Positions 33,150-45,058 of a stretch of 64,000 nt of DNA are shown here, in pieces. The notes below the pieces were generated by a model. It made no database searches. It worked only from the letters and a program-made list of their open reading frames with translations, and was not told the origin of the DNA. Origin of the DNA: Aquanectria penicillioides (taxonomy: Eukaryota; Ascomycota; Sordariomycetes; Hypocreales; Nectriaceae); NCBI GenBank assembly GCA_003415625.1, contig PYIU01000007.1, positions 3,596,001 through 3,660,000 on the forward strand. Reading direction: 5' to 3'. The position numbers and the translations under genes are program-made. Position 1 is the first letter of the stretch. Each line of letters starts with the position of its first letter.

Positions 33150-34010
33150 TTATTTCGTCTTCTTCAAGCCCTTCCAGTACGCATCCAACATCTCCTTGGC
33201 CGTCTCCTCGACCGCCTCGCGAGGCAGCCAGGACCACTCAGACTTGTCATAGCCCAGCCACTCCACCTGCAGGCGCTTCTTGTTCTTGGTGTGCTTGCGA
33301 ATGGCAAAAATGTCAAATATCTCAGCATCGTCGGGGTGGAGCGGCCGGCCACCTTGCTCCTTCCAGTAGGCAAAGAGGCTTTCCGGAGCATCAGCATGGA
33401 GATACTCCTCGGGCTCCCAAGTCGGGGGTCCCTGCTCCCACTCGACCTGAAGCTCGAACGCGTTGCCCTTGGGCAGCCTGCGATGGCCGATGAAGCGCTT
33501 GAATGCAAACTGCCCATCGTCGTCGTCGTCGGCGTCTTGCCCCTCGTTGTTGCCTGTCATCAGATGGACCTCGGAGGTTCGGCCTGAACGCCGACGCGCG
33601 AGAGGAGACTTGAGGGGAAGGGTGGCGGCAGAGGCAGTCGGAGTGGGCTCAGCGTCGGCCATTTCAACATCCTCGGGTTTATCTTCGGGTTCGCTGGCGT
33701 CGAAGGAGTCTTCGGGATCCATGGTTGCATCAGTCCGGATGGCGGCGGGGGAGAGCACCGTGCGAGCCAAGTCGCGCTGTCGCAAGCCATGTTAGTCTTC
33801 CTTTGCGCCAGCCGAGCTGCTACACGGCCACACGGCGCGACGTACCTCTTCGTTGCCATCGGGGCCGGGGGCTTGGCCTAAAGGGCTTTTGGCTGCGGCC
33901 TCGTCCTTGCTGAACAAGCCCTTGGCCGGGGTTGTTGTTTGCGACGCAGGGAAGGCTGGCGACGGCGGCTGCTGCTTACGGGGCGAGAAGAAGGAGAGAA
34001 CGCTATCCAT
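33150..34010 (-). CDS. Tandem chromodomain protein, two exons
   Basis: Exons are 34010-33846 and 33776-33150, giving 792 nt and 263 residues. The 69-nt intron has donor GTACGT, branch GACTAAC and acceptor CAG, phase 0 (NEE then RDLAR). The head is disordered and ends in an acidic Asp/Glu run. The first chromodomain starts at FAFKRFIGHRR, continues ELQVEWEQGPPTWEPEEYL and ends SLFAYWKEQGG. A second chromo-type fold follows (FAIRKHTKNKKRLQVEWLGY, then WSWLPREAVEE and DAYWKGLKKTK). Chromodomains bind methylated histone tails, so a nuclear chromatin role is likely. The usual N-terminal EYEVEKI motif is replaced by QFAFKRF, so the aromatic cage may differ. The Swi6/HP1 paralogue question is open. 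Confidence 0.88.
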
Positions 34011-34474
34011 GATGAGAGGCGATGATTGGGGCCAATGGTTGTGGTGTCATCCAGTGTTGTTCAAGGTATCAGCTCACGAGCAAAATTCATAGGCACGGGC
34101 GGACGGAAGAGGAGCTCGGCGGACAAGAGTGTTGCAAAAGGGTTCAAGAGTGTCTGTCAACAATGATCCCTCAGCGACAAAACAACCAAGACACCAGCGC
34201 CCCCAAACCTTCCAACCCCAGACCACCACCAGCGGGTCCCTCTCCCGAGGATGACGCGCCGATACGCTGAGGGGCATTTCTCACACGACGCCACGTGACC
34301 CGGTCGGAATCTCGGACGTAGAAAAAGTGCGGGAGCATTCCTGGAGGGAGCAGCAGGGGCCGGAATGATCACCGAGGAGAGAGAAGCAAAAAGAGAGCCT
34401 CTGCGGACCGCACGTCCAACCAGGATCGAGAGACAATCAGGATCATGACAATTGACCACAAGGAAAAAGATAGG

Positions 34475-34564
34475 GGTCTGGCCGGGGATTGAACCCGGGA
34501 CCTCTCGCAAGCTATGCTGTAGGGTTTACCCTAAGCGAGAATCATACCACTAGACCACCAGACC
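34475..34564 (-). tRNA. tRNA-Pro (anticodon AGG) with an intron of about 18 nt
   Basis: The acceptor stem pairs GGTCTGG (34564-34558) with CCAGACC (34481-34475). The D region reads GTCTAGTGGTATGATT, the anticodon stem CTCGC pairs with GCGAG, and the loop TTAGGG places AGG at 34-36. About 18 nt follow position 37 before the stem closes. The T arm is GGTCCCGGGTTCAATCCCC. Total 90 nt, about 72 when mature. Confidence 0.93.
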
Positions 34565-36662
34565 TGCAAAGCCATCTCAAGGTGGCTTGTGCTGTTGTTG
34601 AAGGTCGAATCGAAATTGTAGCCTATACGCTATGGTTGAGTCAAATTTGGAAATACGCCCCCCCCCACCAGAAGGTATGATCTAGGGTAGCGTTGTACCC
34701 AACTGCAGCACCCTGGAATATTCGTCACAAGAGAATTATCTTCATGAAGAAACTCCGGTTAATTGGTGCATGTTTTGTAATATTTCTACTGAAATGGTTT
34801 ACACAACTTGGTTAGGTTATTGACGTCTAATCAATGGATTGTTGACTCTGGTCGTTGATTCAATGTGTATTTTAGACTGTTCGGCTAAACCCTAACTGTG
34901 AATCGTGTCACATTATACGTTTTCTTTTGATACGAAGTCACAGACATTCTATAAACAAACTCCATGTTTACCTAGAGTAACCTGTAAAATAGTTGCTATT
35001 TGGGTAGTTTAGTTTACCAAACACCGCAGACAGCACACGCGGTTCCCCCTTCACCGTGGCCCACTAATGGTGCCTCCCTCCCTCTATATCCCTTCAGCTT
35101 CATACATAATAGCATCAGGACTCAAAAAGTTAGGAAATTAACCAATGGGTCTGCGTTATTTGACAACAGGTTTACAACTTTTATGTGATATTTTGAGGGC
35201 CGTGCTTGCCGACACTTGGAAGAAGGGTCCATAAACATCACCGTTGCTCAATATCCTTTCTACGAGCTAGACAGCGAATAATAGATATGCTAACCTTTTC
35301 GACGAGTTCACGGTCAAGGCGCCGCGATGATAGTCACATACATGGCCTTTGTGCCTTTACGCCAGTGCGTTGACGGAGTCAGCTACGTCAGATTCTAGTT
35401 TCCGACACGCCTAGACTTCACCACGGCCCAAGCCAAGAGTCCCAACTACTAGTTTATGCATGCAACGCACCGACATATGGGAGGCACGGCTTGAAGTAAG
35501 GGAACCAGTGCAACAAGGACACGGCCATCAGGGTCACACTTCCCTGCCGATCCAAAACCACGGTACCTTTTCCTTAGGCCGGGACAAAGAGCATACATTC
35601 ATGCCTAGTTCGGACCCGAGGAAGCGGTGAGCTGCTGATCCCCAGATGCGGGCCGTGCCGCAAGCGCAACGGTATCCAGTCTTTTGGTTTGGATTTGTTT
35701 CGACACCGCGCATCTGGAGAGAATGTGGACATCGATCGTGTTCGAGAACGGGTTCGAGAACAGGGCCCTAGTACATGGATCGACCGGGGGGTATGGAAAG
35801 GGAACGCGTCGGATGGAGAGGGAGAAGACAACGAGGCGCAACTTGGGCGATGTTCGTCGAGAAGGCGTCGGGTCTTGGAGCAGAGTCGCGGACGAGTTTT
35901 GGCATCTATAATAGCGTCAGCATTAAGACCCAGCTCCCTGGAACTCAATAAAACCCCTGGCTGTCGACCCATGCCAAGGGCCATGGGTGTGCGGTCGGCG
36001 ATTTTGTGACAGGGACCGGCGGCAGATCTCGTACGATTAACTGTGGAGAGTGGAGCCGGACGAGAGCTGAGACCATCGTCAAAGTGAACGATGGTATCAC
36101 GTGAGGAGCCTCAACGGCAAAGTCGTGGCACCGTCCGGGGGTAGATATATGACATGGACGGGAGAAGGGAAGTGGCTGATGATGGAGCAGATGTCGGATA
36201 TGACTGCTTTTCACCATTAGGCCATGTCGGGCAGTGCAGTCGCGTGCCCACACCACCACGGCGTCTCAACAGCAGCGCAAAAAACAAAGAGAGGAGGGGT
36301 CAGGTGGCGGAAGCCAAGGGCGTGGTCCCTGTAAGGCTGGGGCAAAGGCGCATTTTCCTGCATCCCAGGAACCCGGTACCGCAACCATTACAACACAGGC
36401 CGGCAATGGAATCCTGGCAATTCGAGATCCGGGAATTGAGAGCAGATCTGATCTGGCATATGCCCTGTCGACGCATGCGCCTCATCTGACATTGACGGTG
36501 ACATTGGCATTTACCTGTATAGTCATGGGCATGGCATGATGGAGGCATAGGCATGGGGATGAGTCACGGTAGATGCGATTGCGCGAGGAGACTAGATTGA
36601 GACTAGATTGAACCGACCAACAAAAACCAACACTTTCTCTTTTATTACTGCTAAATCACATC
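34565..36662. other. Intergenic interval
   Basis: No gene is supported. The left 600 bp is AT-rich with short frames only. The region at 35580-36560 has several overlapping 60- to 136-codon frames on both strands with no recognisable family and no consistent splice pattern. Confidence 0.4.
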
Positions 36663-37571
36663 TCATTCTGCCAGGTTGTAAATCTTCTGGATGTCGTGCA
36701 ATACGGACTCAAAGTCAATCTTGAGATCCTTGAGCAGACCGTCGTTGAAGCCAAACACCCATCCGTGGACAATGGGGAACTTGTTATTGCGGTACGACTG
36801 CTGAACATCGGCCGACTTGATGACGTTGCGGCACTGCTCAACCACGTTGAGCTCGACCAGGCGGTTGTACCGCTCGTCCTGGTCGGTGATGGAATCGAGC
36901 TCCTTCTCGTGCAGCCGATAGACGTCACGGATGTTTCGAAGCCAGGGGTTGAGGAGGCCGAGGTCCTTGGGAGTCATGGCGGCCTTGACACCACCGCAGC
37001 CGTAGTGACCGCAGATGATGATGTGCTTGACGCCGAGGTGGTTGACGGCGTAGTTGATGACGCTCATGACATTGAGGTCAGTGTTGCAGACGAGGTTGGC
37101 AATGTTGCGATGGATAAAAGCCTCACCGGGCTCGAGGCCGGTGATCTGCTCCGCGGGGATACGCGAATCGGCGCATCCGATCCAGAGGTACTCGGGGTTC
37201 TGGCCAGCAGAGAGGTTGGCAAAGAAGTTGGGGTTGGATTTTTTCTTCTCCTCGGCCCACTTGCGGTTGTTGTCGAAGAGCCGGTCGTGGCTCTGCTCGA
37301 GATACTTCTTGATGTCCTTTTCAGCCATGGTGCGCAAGTCGACCTTTGACAAGTGCGACGAGCAGTATCGGGAGGAGCCGGGTAGAGCTGCTTGGGGGAG
37401 GACGAAGCGAGGGCGGAGTGAAGCTGTTGGGGATGAGCGGGTCGGTCTGGAATATGACAGAAGGGCGGAGGAAAAGCGAGAGGATGAAGACAGTAGTGAA
37501 GAGGAAGAAGAGGAAGAAGAGGAAGAAAGAAGAAGAGAAGAGGAAAAGGAAGATGCCCGAGTGAGGATCAT
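36663..37571 (-). CDS. Beta-class carbonic anhydrase, mitochondrial-type and cytosolic-type starts
   Basis: This enzyme hydrates CO2 to bicarbonate. The beta-class zinc ligands are visible: Cys in WIGCADSR (with the Asp-Arg dyad) and His plus Cys in CGHYGCGGVKAAM. The strings AFIHRNIANLV, VINYAVNHLGVKHI and FPIVHGWVFGFNDGLL are typical. The frame ends EKIYNLAE-like at 36663. From the ATG at 37571 the product is 302 residues, with an 80-residue Ser/Arg-rich, acid-poor head of mitochondrial presequence type (ILTRASS, SYSRPTRSS, SRYCSS). A second ATG at 37328 (MAEKDIKKYLE) would give a 221-residue cytosolic form. The frame is open upstream to 37874, but that extension is Leu/Pro-rich and unlikely to be translated. 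Confidence 0.95.
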   Translation of the reverse strand: MILTRASSFSSSLLLSSSSSSSSSSLLSSSSRFSSALLSYSRPTRSSPTASLRPRFVLPQAALPGSSRYCSSHLSKVDLRTMAEKDIKKYLEQSHDRLFDNNRKWAEEKKKSNPNFFANLSAGQNPEYLWIGCADSRIPAEQITGLEPGEAFIHRNIANLVCNTDLNVMSVINYAVNHLGVKHIIICGHYGCGGVKAAMTPKDLGLLNPWLRNIRDVYRLHEKELDSITDQDERYNRLVELNVVEQCRNVIKSADVQQSYRNNKFPIVHGWVFGFNDGLLKDLKIDFESVLHDIQKIYNLAE

Positions 37572-37874
37572 GAGGTTCAAGTGGAGTTGCAGTGCAGCGG
37601 AAACGCGTTTTACAAATTGGGCCTCGGAGATCGGTGTCGCGGGTAACCGAAATGCCTTAGTCTTGGCCGGCCCTGGTTTTTGGTCTGGCGATAAAGGCGC
37701 TTGTAGTGGGAGTGGAAGTGGGCAGGTGGTTGCACGCAATTTGTTGAGGGTTGCACCTGCGTCATGCAGCAGCTGGGCTTGTAACAGGAAGGAAGCAAGG
37801 ACTTTGACAGGGAGGAGGAGGAGTAGGAGGAGGTGTGTGGTGGTGGGAGGTGTGTCCAGTCCAATCCAGGGCAA

Positions 37875-39114
37875 GGTGGAAGGTGCAAGAGCAATGCAGG
37901 TTGGTAGGTGGCTTGTAAATGGCAGGCGGGTCTAGAAGCTGGTAGGTACCTGCTACAGACGGGAGTGAGCTTGTGCAGCAGCAGTTGGTGGTGGCCGTTG
38001 TTGGTGGTGGTTGTGGCAGGTGGGTGGGTGCGTCCTCCTTCCCTGTTGTGTGTGTGCAGAACGCCGCGCTACGGCATTAGCCGTGATTACGTCGGCGTGG
38101 CATCTTTGCTGTTGCGAATTTTCTTTGGGGATCAACAAATCCCAACCCTAACCCTGGAGCCATTGGTGTTGATTCCCGCTGGTTCAACGATTGGCGTCGG
38201 TTAGGGCGAATAGCGAAAAGATCGCCGTGCTCTAAATTGCACAGATACACATGTCGTCAAATCGGTGAGACACTATTCGTGCTTGGATCAGGCCCTGGTA
38301 GGTGCGCTCTCCTACTCCCACGAGCTCCCACGCGCTCCCACGCACTCCCACGCTGCCCCTCCGCATGCCGTCGGCCTTTCCCATCCCCTCTGGACGAGCT
38401 AGGAACCCTCATCGTGCACATTGCAGGGAGCAGCCCTGCTTCGCTTCGCTGGTTCCCCTGTGCACCATTTCCTCGGGTTGACCCGAGTGCGCCGTGGCGG
38501 CTTCGCCATTGGGTGCTGGACCACGGGCATGGGAGGCTTCCTATTTGCCTGCACCAGGACCACCCGAGGCTAACCCAGGTTAAATTGCTGGTTGCGCAGC
38601 CGACTCCGTCTCAAGGGGCTTTATCACTCTGTGCCACTAGGCGATGCTCCCATGGCTGGACTCCCATGTAACACTGACGGACTCACTCCCTGTCTATCCG
38701 TACCTACGTACCTAACCTACATGTACATGGTGGTATGTGCGGTTACCTGGGTACGTGCATTGGCAATGTCTTCGAAGCAAGGTGGAGTTGGAGTTGACCA
38801 ACCCCTTTTTAGTCACGCACACCATCATCGTCGGTCAAATGTCCCGTGAATGCGCCGTTTTCATGACACCCTGCGGCAAAGATCCGAGTTGTGGAACCAT
38901 GCTAGCATTATCTAGCTTGAAGCGTATTGCTATGGAGGTGGAACTCCCATCCGCTAAACTCTCGAAAATCACAGCGCTCACTCATAAGAATAAACCAAGG
39001 ACGCCAAACATACCTACCATTTCCTTACCTCTGCAAGCCAAGAGATCGTGCATAAACTCCTCAACATCCCCAAAAAGCATATTCACGTCATTCTCGCCAG
39101 TTTTCGCAATACTC
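37875..39114. other. Intergenic interval with small repeats
   Basis: No gene supported. It contains a 10-bp tandem (ctcccacgag-type, four units at about 38315-38354) and two telomere-like CCCTAA units at 38144-38155. The left part is G/T-rich on the + strand. Confidence 0.4.
38315..38354. repeat. 10-bp tandem repeat, four units
   Basis: Four consecutive units share ctcccacg followed by ag, cg, ca or ct. Only the last two bases vary. Confidence 0.8.
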
Positions 39115-41346
39115 TCAATCATCACGTATGGGTGAAGATCCGGGTATGCCACACACCGCGTTCAAGCCTTCCTGGATCGCACCAGAATCCGTTCCTTGCA
39201 GGCCCTCCGAGTAGATTTCTGTGATGCGCTTCCACTGCATAATGTGCTCGACGCCTCGGATGGACCGTTGAGTCGTCTCAAGTGTCAGGCTCAATGTCCT
39301 TACCTTCTCCTCTGCTTCCTTGAGCTCGTCATGTTTCCCCTTGGCAAATTCTGCGCTCTTCATGGCCAATTCCCTCCCCTTGGCCAGCTGATTATCAACA
39401 TGCATCCGCATGCTGCTCAAAAAATCTTTATTGCTCTGGATGACCTGGGGTGCCGTGATGTCGGACGGAACTGGAATTGACAATAGCTTCTCGCATGCCT
39501 CTTTCTGATATTTCTCGCTACGTTCGGCGTCGTTTCGATCACGTATAGCGATATCGAATTCCTCGGAGCGGTTTCGCAATGTATCTTTCCACGTGACGAG
39601 ATCCTGGTTGAGCCTTTTCCCCTCGGCTTGCGTGCTGTTCAAAGTGCTTTCCACCTTGTCCCATTGGACCCGTTTTAGAAAGCACGGCAAGTTCTGCTTT
39701 TGAGTAATGAAATCAACCACATCTTCGGAATACACATTGACCACATCCCATCTCGTCCTTTTCCGAGGAGGCCCTTCTCCGAGGTCGGATCCAGAACAGG
39801 TTGAGTCGAGCCTCGGCCGTTTGTTTGTATCAGATTCTCGCCCGTTGGTTGGTTGTTGATCAGGAAACCGAGCTTGTACGCCTCTTTGTCGAGATTCGCT
39901 CGGGGACTTTTCAACCTCGGACGGTGGCTCGCACTCTTCTGGGTCAACACGGCCGTCCTCGCTGGATGAAGGAGTCAAAAAGACACCACTGTCACGAATC
40001 TTTGGAGGCTGGCCCTGGAGCTCTCGCTCGTTTCGGTTATCGTAACTATCGACAGCTGCTCTGATATAGGCCCAGCAGTCGGAATGTGGCCATGAATCTG
40101 GGAGCTTATCATTTTGAGAGAGCGCATACAATCCAAGGACTGCGTAGAGGCCGCTATGTCGACTCGATCTGCATCGCGGCCCGTCCTGTTCGCCGTGTAA
40201 GTCCGGATGGCCCTTTTGGAAACCACTGGAAACTCACCAAATCTTTGAAATTCAAATCGAGCGCGGCAAAGTTTTTCATGTGCCATGTCGCCAATGTCTT
40301 GTAAAAGAGTTGACGGCGATGAATCCTTTCGCTAGGATCGTAGTAGTCGACATCCATGCTCTTCAACACTCCATTATAGCGCATGCGGACAAGAATCCAG
40401 TGCGGAGGACTGTCGTGATCCATAACAGCAGTCAATACAACCTTGCCGGATCGGATTTTCTTCATATCCCTGGGCGACACCTTGAAACTGCCTTTGCAAC
40501 CGCCGATTTCAAAGCATTGGGGGTGCAAAAAGAGTCTGTCGTCCCGTATCGTTTCTGGATTACGGATTTGCAAACATTCAACGACATCGCTCGTCAGGGG
40601 TCCCAATCTAGCAATTTGACTTCGAGTCTTTTCGGCGACAGTGGCACCAAAGCCTCGTTGGACGGCTGTTGACGAGGCCGAGGCGTTGGGAGCTCGAGTT
40701 GGGTCCGACTGACGACGCTCGCTCTGTTGAGTGTCGCGAGGGGTCGTGGGTTGTGTTGGAGCACCGTCGAGGGGGACTGTCTCAGAACGACGGGGCAAGG
40801 ATAGGTTGGGGGACGAAGGAGAAGAGGCGTTCTCATTGCCTCGAGTGGGACTTCTACCTTGGTCGGTGGCAGTTGATATCTGGACAGGGGCGTTATTCGC
40901 CCGTGTGGGACTGCTCTCGGATCGAAGAGGGCGTAATTGAGCAGTGGACCGGGTGCGTATCAAGTTGAGTGCACGTTGAGAGGTGCTATGCGACCACCTT
41001 GGCTGACTGGAAGACTCAGTCGCCGCCTCGTATAGCTCGCCCCCCGCCTGTATTGAGCCGCCATGCTCATGCCATTCTTGGAAACAAGCGAAGTAATGTT
41101 TCGAAGGTTATAAATGTCGACCGTGGAAAGCTCCACCTTGGAGTTGGCAAAGTAATGTCGAGGGGGAATCCAATCAGTGCCGCAGATGCATCTCATGTCA
41201 CTGCAGTACTTGCGGAAGCGCTCGATGGCCTCCTTATCATTCCTCTCCTGGTCGGAAAACTTGATTGGGAATTCGAGATCCATGGGAGCAATGACAGTAA
41301 TGCAACCGGATAGTTGCTTTGGGCGTCCAGTTCGCAAAAGAGGCAT
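39115..41346 (-). CDS. Ulp1-like (C48 fold) cysteine-peptidase-related protein with C-terminal coiled coil; probable pseudoenzyme
   Basis: Proposed exons are 41346-41137, 41047-40238 and 40185-39115 (2091 nt, 696 residues). The second intron (GTGAGT to AACAG, 52 nt) is well supported by frame. The first (GTGGAG to ACAG, 89 nt) is tentative. The middle exon begins with a Ser/Pro/Arg-rich disordered part, then a Ulp1-type pattern: LTSDVVECLQI, RLFLHPQCFE, KKIRSGKVVLTAV, PPHWILVRM (His) and MDVDYYDPSE (Asp). After splicing, the nucleophile region reads SSRHSGLYAVLGLYAL, where Ulp1 enzymes have DCGIYV, so Ser stands at the Cys position. A later DCWAYI could be a decoy. The last 200 residues hold a Glu/Lys-rich coiled coil. 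SUMO-protease activity should not be assumed. Confidence 0.62.
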
Positions 41347-42922
41347 AGCAGAGTAACGCTACAACCAAGAGGCAGACAAAAGAGTGCAGAGCATCACTCC
41401 GAGGAGGAGCACGACCCGGGGCAAATGATGCATGGTATTTATATTCAAAAAAAAAAAAGGAAAAAGCTTCCTCCCTGTTTCCCCCCTCTTCCCTCTATTT
41501 TGCTAAAGCCGTGGCAGGACGGGTGGTTTCTTTGATCGTTTGATTGGAAGTATGCGCACGGATTTGCAAACGGGAAGGGTGCAGCAAACAAAGAGGCTGC
41601 TGCCAATGCGTGTCAGCTAATGCCCTTAGCCGTCAAGAGGCGAGCTATGGCCAAACAGAACCGCGTCGAACGTTTGAGGCGGTCAGTTTTTATGCAGGAA
41701 ATCGAACTGTGATAAAGGATCGGCGAAGGCGGGAGAGTTGATTGAGCACGTCTTGCATTTTATGGCTTGGGTTAGCGTCCTGCTCTAAACTATAGCGTCC
41801 ATTTGTTTTTGTTTTGCCCCGGAGATCACGATGCTTCGAGGCTGTTTGATTTTGATATTCAACATCGTCATAGTCATAGTCATCGCCCACGGCAGTACAA
41901 TGTACTGCCCCAACCTGATAATTTCGGCGGAACCTCGTGTCGCCCACATGTCGAGGTACGGGGGGGGGGGCGGAGGGGAATGGCCTTGCCCCCTCGTCCG
42001 CCTCGTCCAGGTCCCCAGGCAAGGGAATATGCAGCCGGTCAGAGAGGCCGAATGTCGTGGGCCGCAAGCAGTACAGGTGCAAGAAAAAGAACCACTGGCC
42101 CGGTAAACAGACACAACGCGGCAGATTGCGTTTGCTGCTGACGCCCGTCCTCCTGCCGGCAGAGTTGGGGGGGTGGGCTGGCCTGATAGGATGCGTCCCG
42201 TCAAACCTTGCCTGCATCGTACAGCGACGGTTTGTCGGCGTGATTGGTTTTTTTGTGACCTGTCGTCGTAAGCTGAGACTCATTCTCGGAGGCTAAAAGC
42301 AATTGTGCGACAGCCAGAAGTAGTCTGGAATCAGGCTGTGTGATGCGGTCTGGAGATGGCGGCTGGAGAGATCGGCGACCTTGGCTACATGGTTCTCCAG
42401 TCCAAACGAATCCATTTCCTGGGAGACAACAGGCACCGGCACGGATGTACTTTGCTGGTTACTAAAGTCCCTCTATGCTACTGGGGCACGCTCGTGGACC
42501 AGACTATTGGATATTCACGGCTGGAGCAGAGGGATTGATTGCGAACCGAGGCCGCGTGGTGCTGTGTAACTCTATCGTGTGACGTCGTTGATGAGTCGAC
42601 GCTGGCGGCCCATGGATATGGCCTGATTAAAGATGAGTCCTAGAGGTTGAAAAGCGGAGATTTAGCCCTTAATCAAGTAGACATGCATGTCTTGCGTTTT
42701 TGTTCGTGGTGCTGAGACGTGGGATGGGCATGATAGATCGATTGACTCAGATATGTTGGATGCCGCCCATTTTGGGATGTCACCCAGTCAGTCGACTGTG
42801 TTTCACCAGCTTGAAGATGGACACGAAAAGGGTGGAATGAAAAATGGGAACAACTTCTTTCCTTTGTCTGGCGAAAAAGAAGCGAGAGAATCGTCAACAA
42901 AAAATAAGATAGAGACTTCATG
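41347..42922. other. Intergenic interval
   Basis: A 197-codon minus-strand frame (41690-42283) has mixed composition and matches nothing I know. No splice pattern supports a gene. A short A-run lies at about 41447-41458 and a G-run at about 41960-41968. Confidence 0.4.
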
Positions 42923-43004
42923 CGACGCGGGCCTGATTCGAACAGACGCCTCCGAAGAGATGTGATTTCTAGTCACACGCATTAGACCACTCTGCCACCG
43001 CGCC
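42923..43004 (-). tRNA. tRNA-Ser (anticodon AGA)
   Basis: The acceptor stem is GGCGCGG with CCGCGTC, containing one G-T wobble, and the discriminator is G. The anticodon stem GTGTGA pairs with TCACAT around loop CTAGAAA, giving AGA. A long variable arm (CTCTTCGGAG-type hairpin) and the T arm TCTGTTCGAATCAGG complete a class II tRNA of 82 nt without an intron. Confidence 0.94.
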
Positions 43005-45058
43005 TTGTTGCTTGATGGAGATTCCAGCGTCGATATTGTGTCTTGAGAACCACACGGCATTGACTCTGAGCGATGCTGCGTCATGTTGTGTTGCATTGCT
43101 TTTGGTTCTTTGGAGACGGTGAGTTTGCGGTGCGCCATCTGTCGTTGCAGTGTTCCCCACAAACTCTCCTGCCCATGTCCCATTGCTCGGCCGGAGCCGT
43201 TATCTTAGATAGCCCATATCACTACCGGTACCCCCCGGCTGGAAGAGGGATAACACTCCCGATGCGATAAGTTCTGGTCTTGATCCGTCCAACCAAGTTG
43301 AACGTGGGAGGCCAGGGGGTGCTCTGGCCTGATTTCTAAGCTTTATCGACCTCTGTTGGGCTCTTCGTGCGATATAAACCTGCCCGGCTTGCCGGTTTCC
43401 CGCCGTTCGGGGACGCTCCGCTTCACAACAAACAAACAAACGGACCGTCGTCGCAATTTGGAGGCGCGGCCAAGCATCGCCCTCTCACCCACCGCAGCCG
43501 TCTGACTTGTCCTTGTACCACCGGGAGGGACGGGTGACTTCGAATCGGGAATCAGGGGCCAATCACGTCGCGGGAGCCAGAGGAACAGGCTCGCAGCAAC
43601 ACCGAGAAGGTGGGAGCCGATATCATGGACGGTGGCTTATAAAGCATGCCGTGCTTTGATCAGCCAGATTGATGCATGATTCTTGCTGCTTGCTCTGCGC
43701 GATCGACGTCTTGCGACATGGCGCGGCGCTGTGCGGTGCGTGTTGCGCATGCACGAATGTCGCCTCTCTCCAGGACCGCGGATTCCACAAAGGTTCAACG
43801 CATACGGCCGGCGAAAATGCCCCGACACTGGAGGAACGGGGACTTTGACTAATAAAGGGTCCGCGAGGAGAAGATCCATCCTATCCCGTCGCCGGCCCTG
43901 GCGATCGGCTGTGTCACTCTGCTCTGAACAACGTGACTGGCGTCCTTGGAGTCGAGAGTAACCCTCGCTGCATCTCCACTGCATCCCGCCGATGTAGCAT
44001 CGGATTCGGGAACAAGCGTCGGACGATGCTGACGAGGTCGCCAATTTCCGGAGAGGGCATCGCCATATGCCCGTCTGGGCTCACCAGAGGGAGCATCGAC
44101 ACCAGATAAGGCGGCTGGCCCTGATCAACTGTTCCGGTTACTTATGCCTCGAGGGAAAATCGTCTATCGGAAACCATCTCATTCCTCTGGGTTTGTCTGA
44201 CGTCAGCCCTACAAGAAAAGCAAAGCCGACGTTCCGTGGTCTTGCGTAATGATGTGGAAAGCCGAAACAGAGGGCATGTCGCGTACAACGTTTGAGACGG
44301 TTGATTGGGGACTGCAGGAGGGCAGCAGTAGTCACCTCAGGAGAATGAGAAAATGTCGAGCCTTGAGGGATGCAAGCAGTTGTGTAACATGTTATTGCCT
44401 CGACAGCCGAAAGGTTAAGCTCGGCGCCGGAATAGGAGCCGAAGTCGAACGGAACCGGAGAGACGAAGGGAAACCTCGTCTCAACCAATGCGCGCTCACC
44501 GCAGAGAAAGACTCCCTATCAACCCAACGTCGGCAGATCTCACCGTTCAGATGATGCCCCTTGCGTGTTAGGTGCCGCCCTCAGTCAGCACCATGGACGA
44601 GTTTCGGCCGTTCCCCCATTCACAGACCAAGCAGCCTCGCTACCGCCGAAGGATGAGCTAAAAATATAAAGCTGCGGCAACGACCAGGGATCCGTGTCTC
44701 CATTAATCCAGGGCCGCCAGCGGAACCCCAGCGATCCAAGGCCAAGCTTTGCCCTTTGCCTGGCTATTCGTCGTCTGCTTTACATAAAAAGTCCGCAAAG
44801 GGCACGGGTGGCTTGTAACCATCTCCGCCGCCAACCCAGCATTTGTCATCGTCAAACTCCGCTAGTGCTCATGGGAGTGAGTTTTGTTGCATTTTAGCAG
44901 GCGACATTCCGACCGATCGCCCGACCCATCCGAAGGCCCGTTTCGAGGCTTCGTTTGTTCAAATATCGTCGCTGCCCGTCCCATGGCTGCTGACCCGACG
45001 CTCCTTTCGTGAAGCAATTCGTAGCACAGACAGACACAAGCTCCCGCTGCCCTCCACC
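43005..45058. other. Intergenic interval upstream of the acyltransferase-like gene
   Basis: Several overlapping frames of 60-135 codons appear on both strands, none with a recognisable domain. A short (aaac) microsatellite lies at about 43428-43441. The right end should hold the promoter of the gene at 45059; a short ATG-started frame reads into that gene from 44843. Confidence 0.4.

Noticed and set aside
41690..42283. A 197-codon minus-strand frame
   Set aside because: Mixed composition, no domain, overlapped by equally long frames on the other strand.
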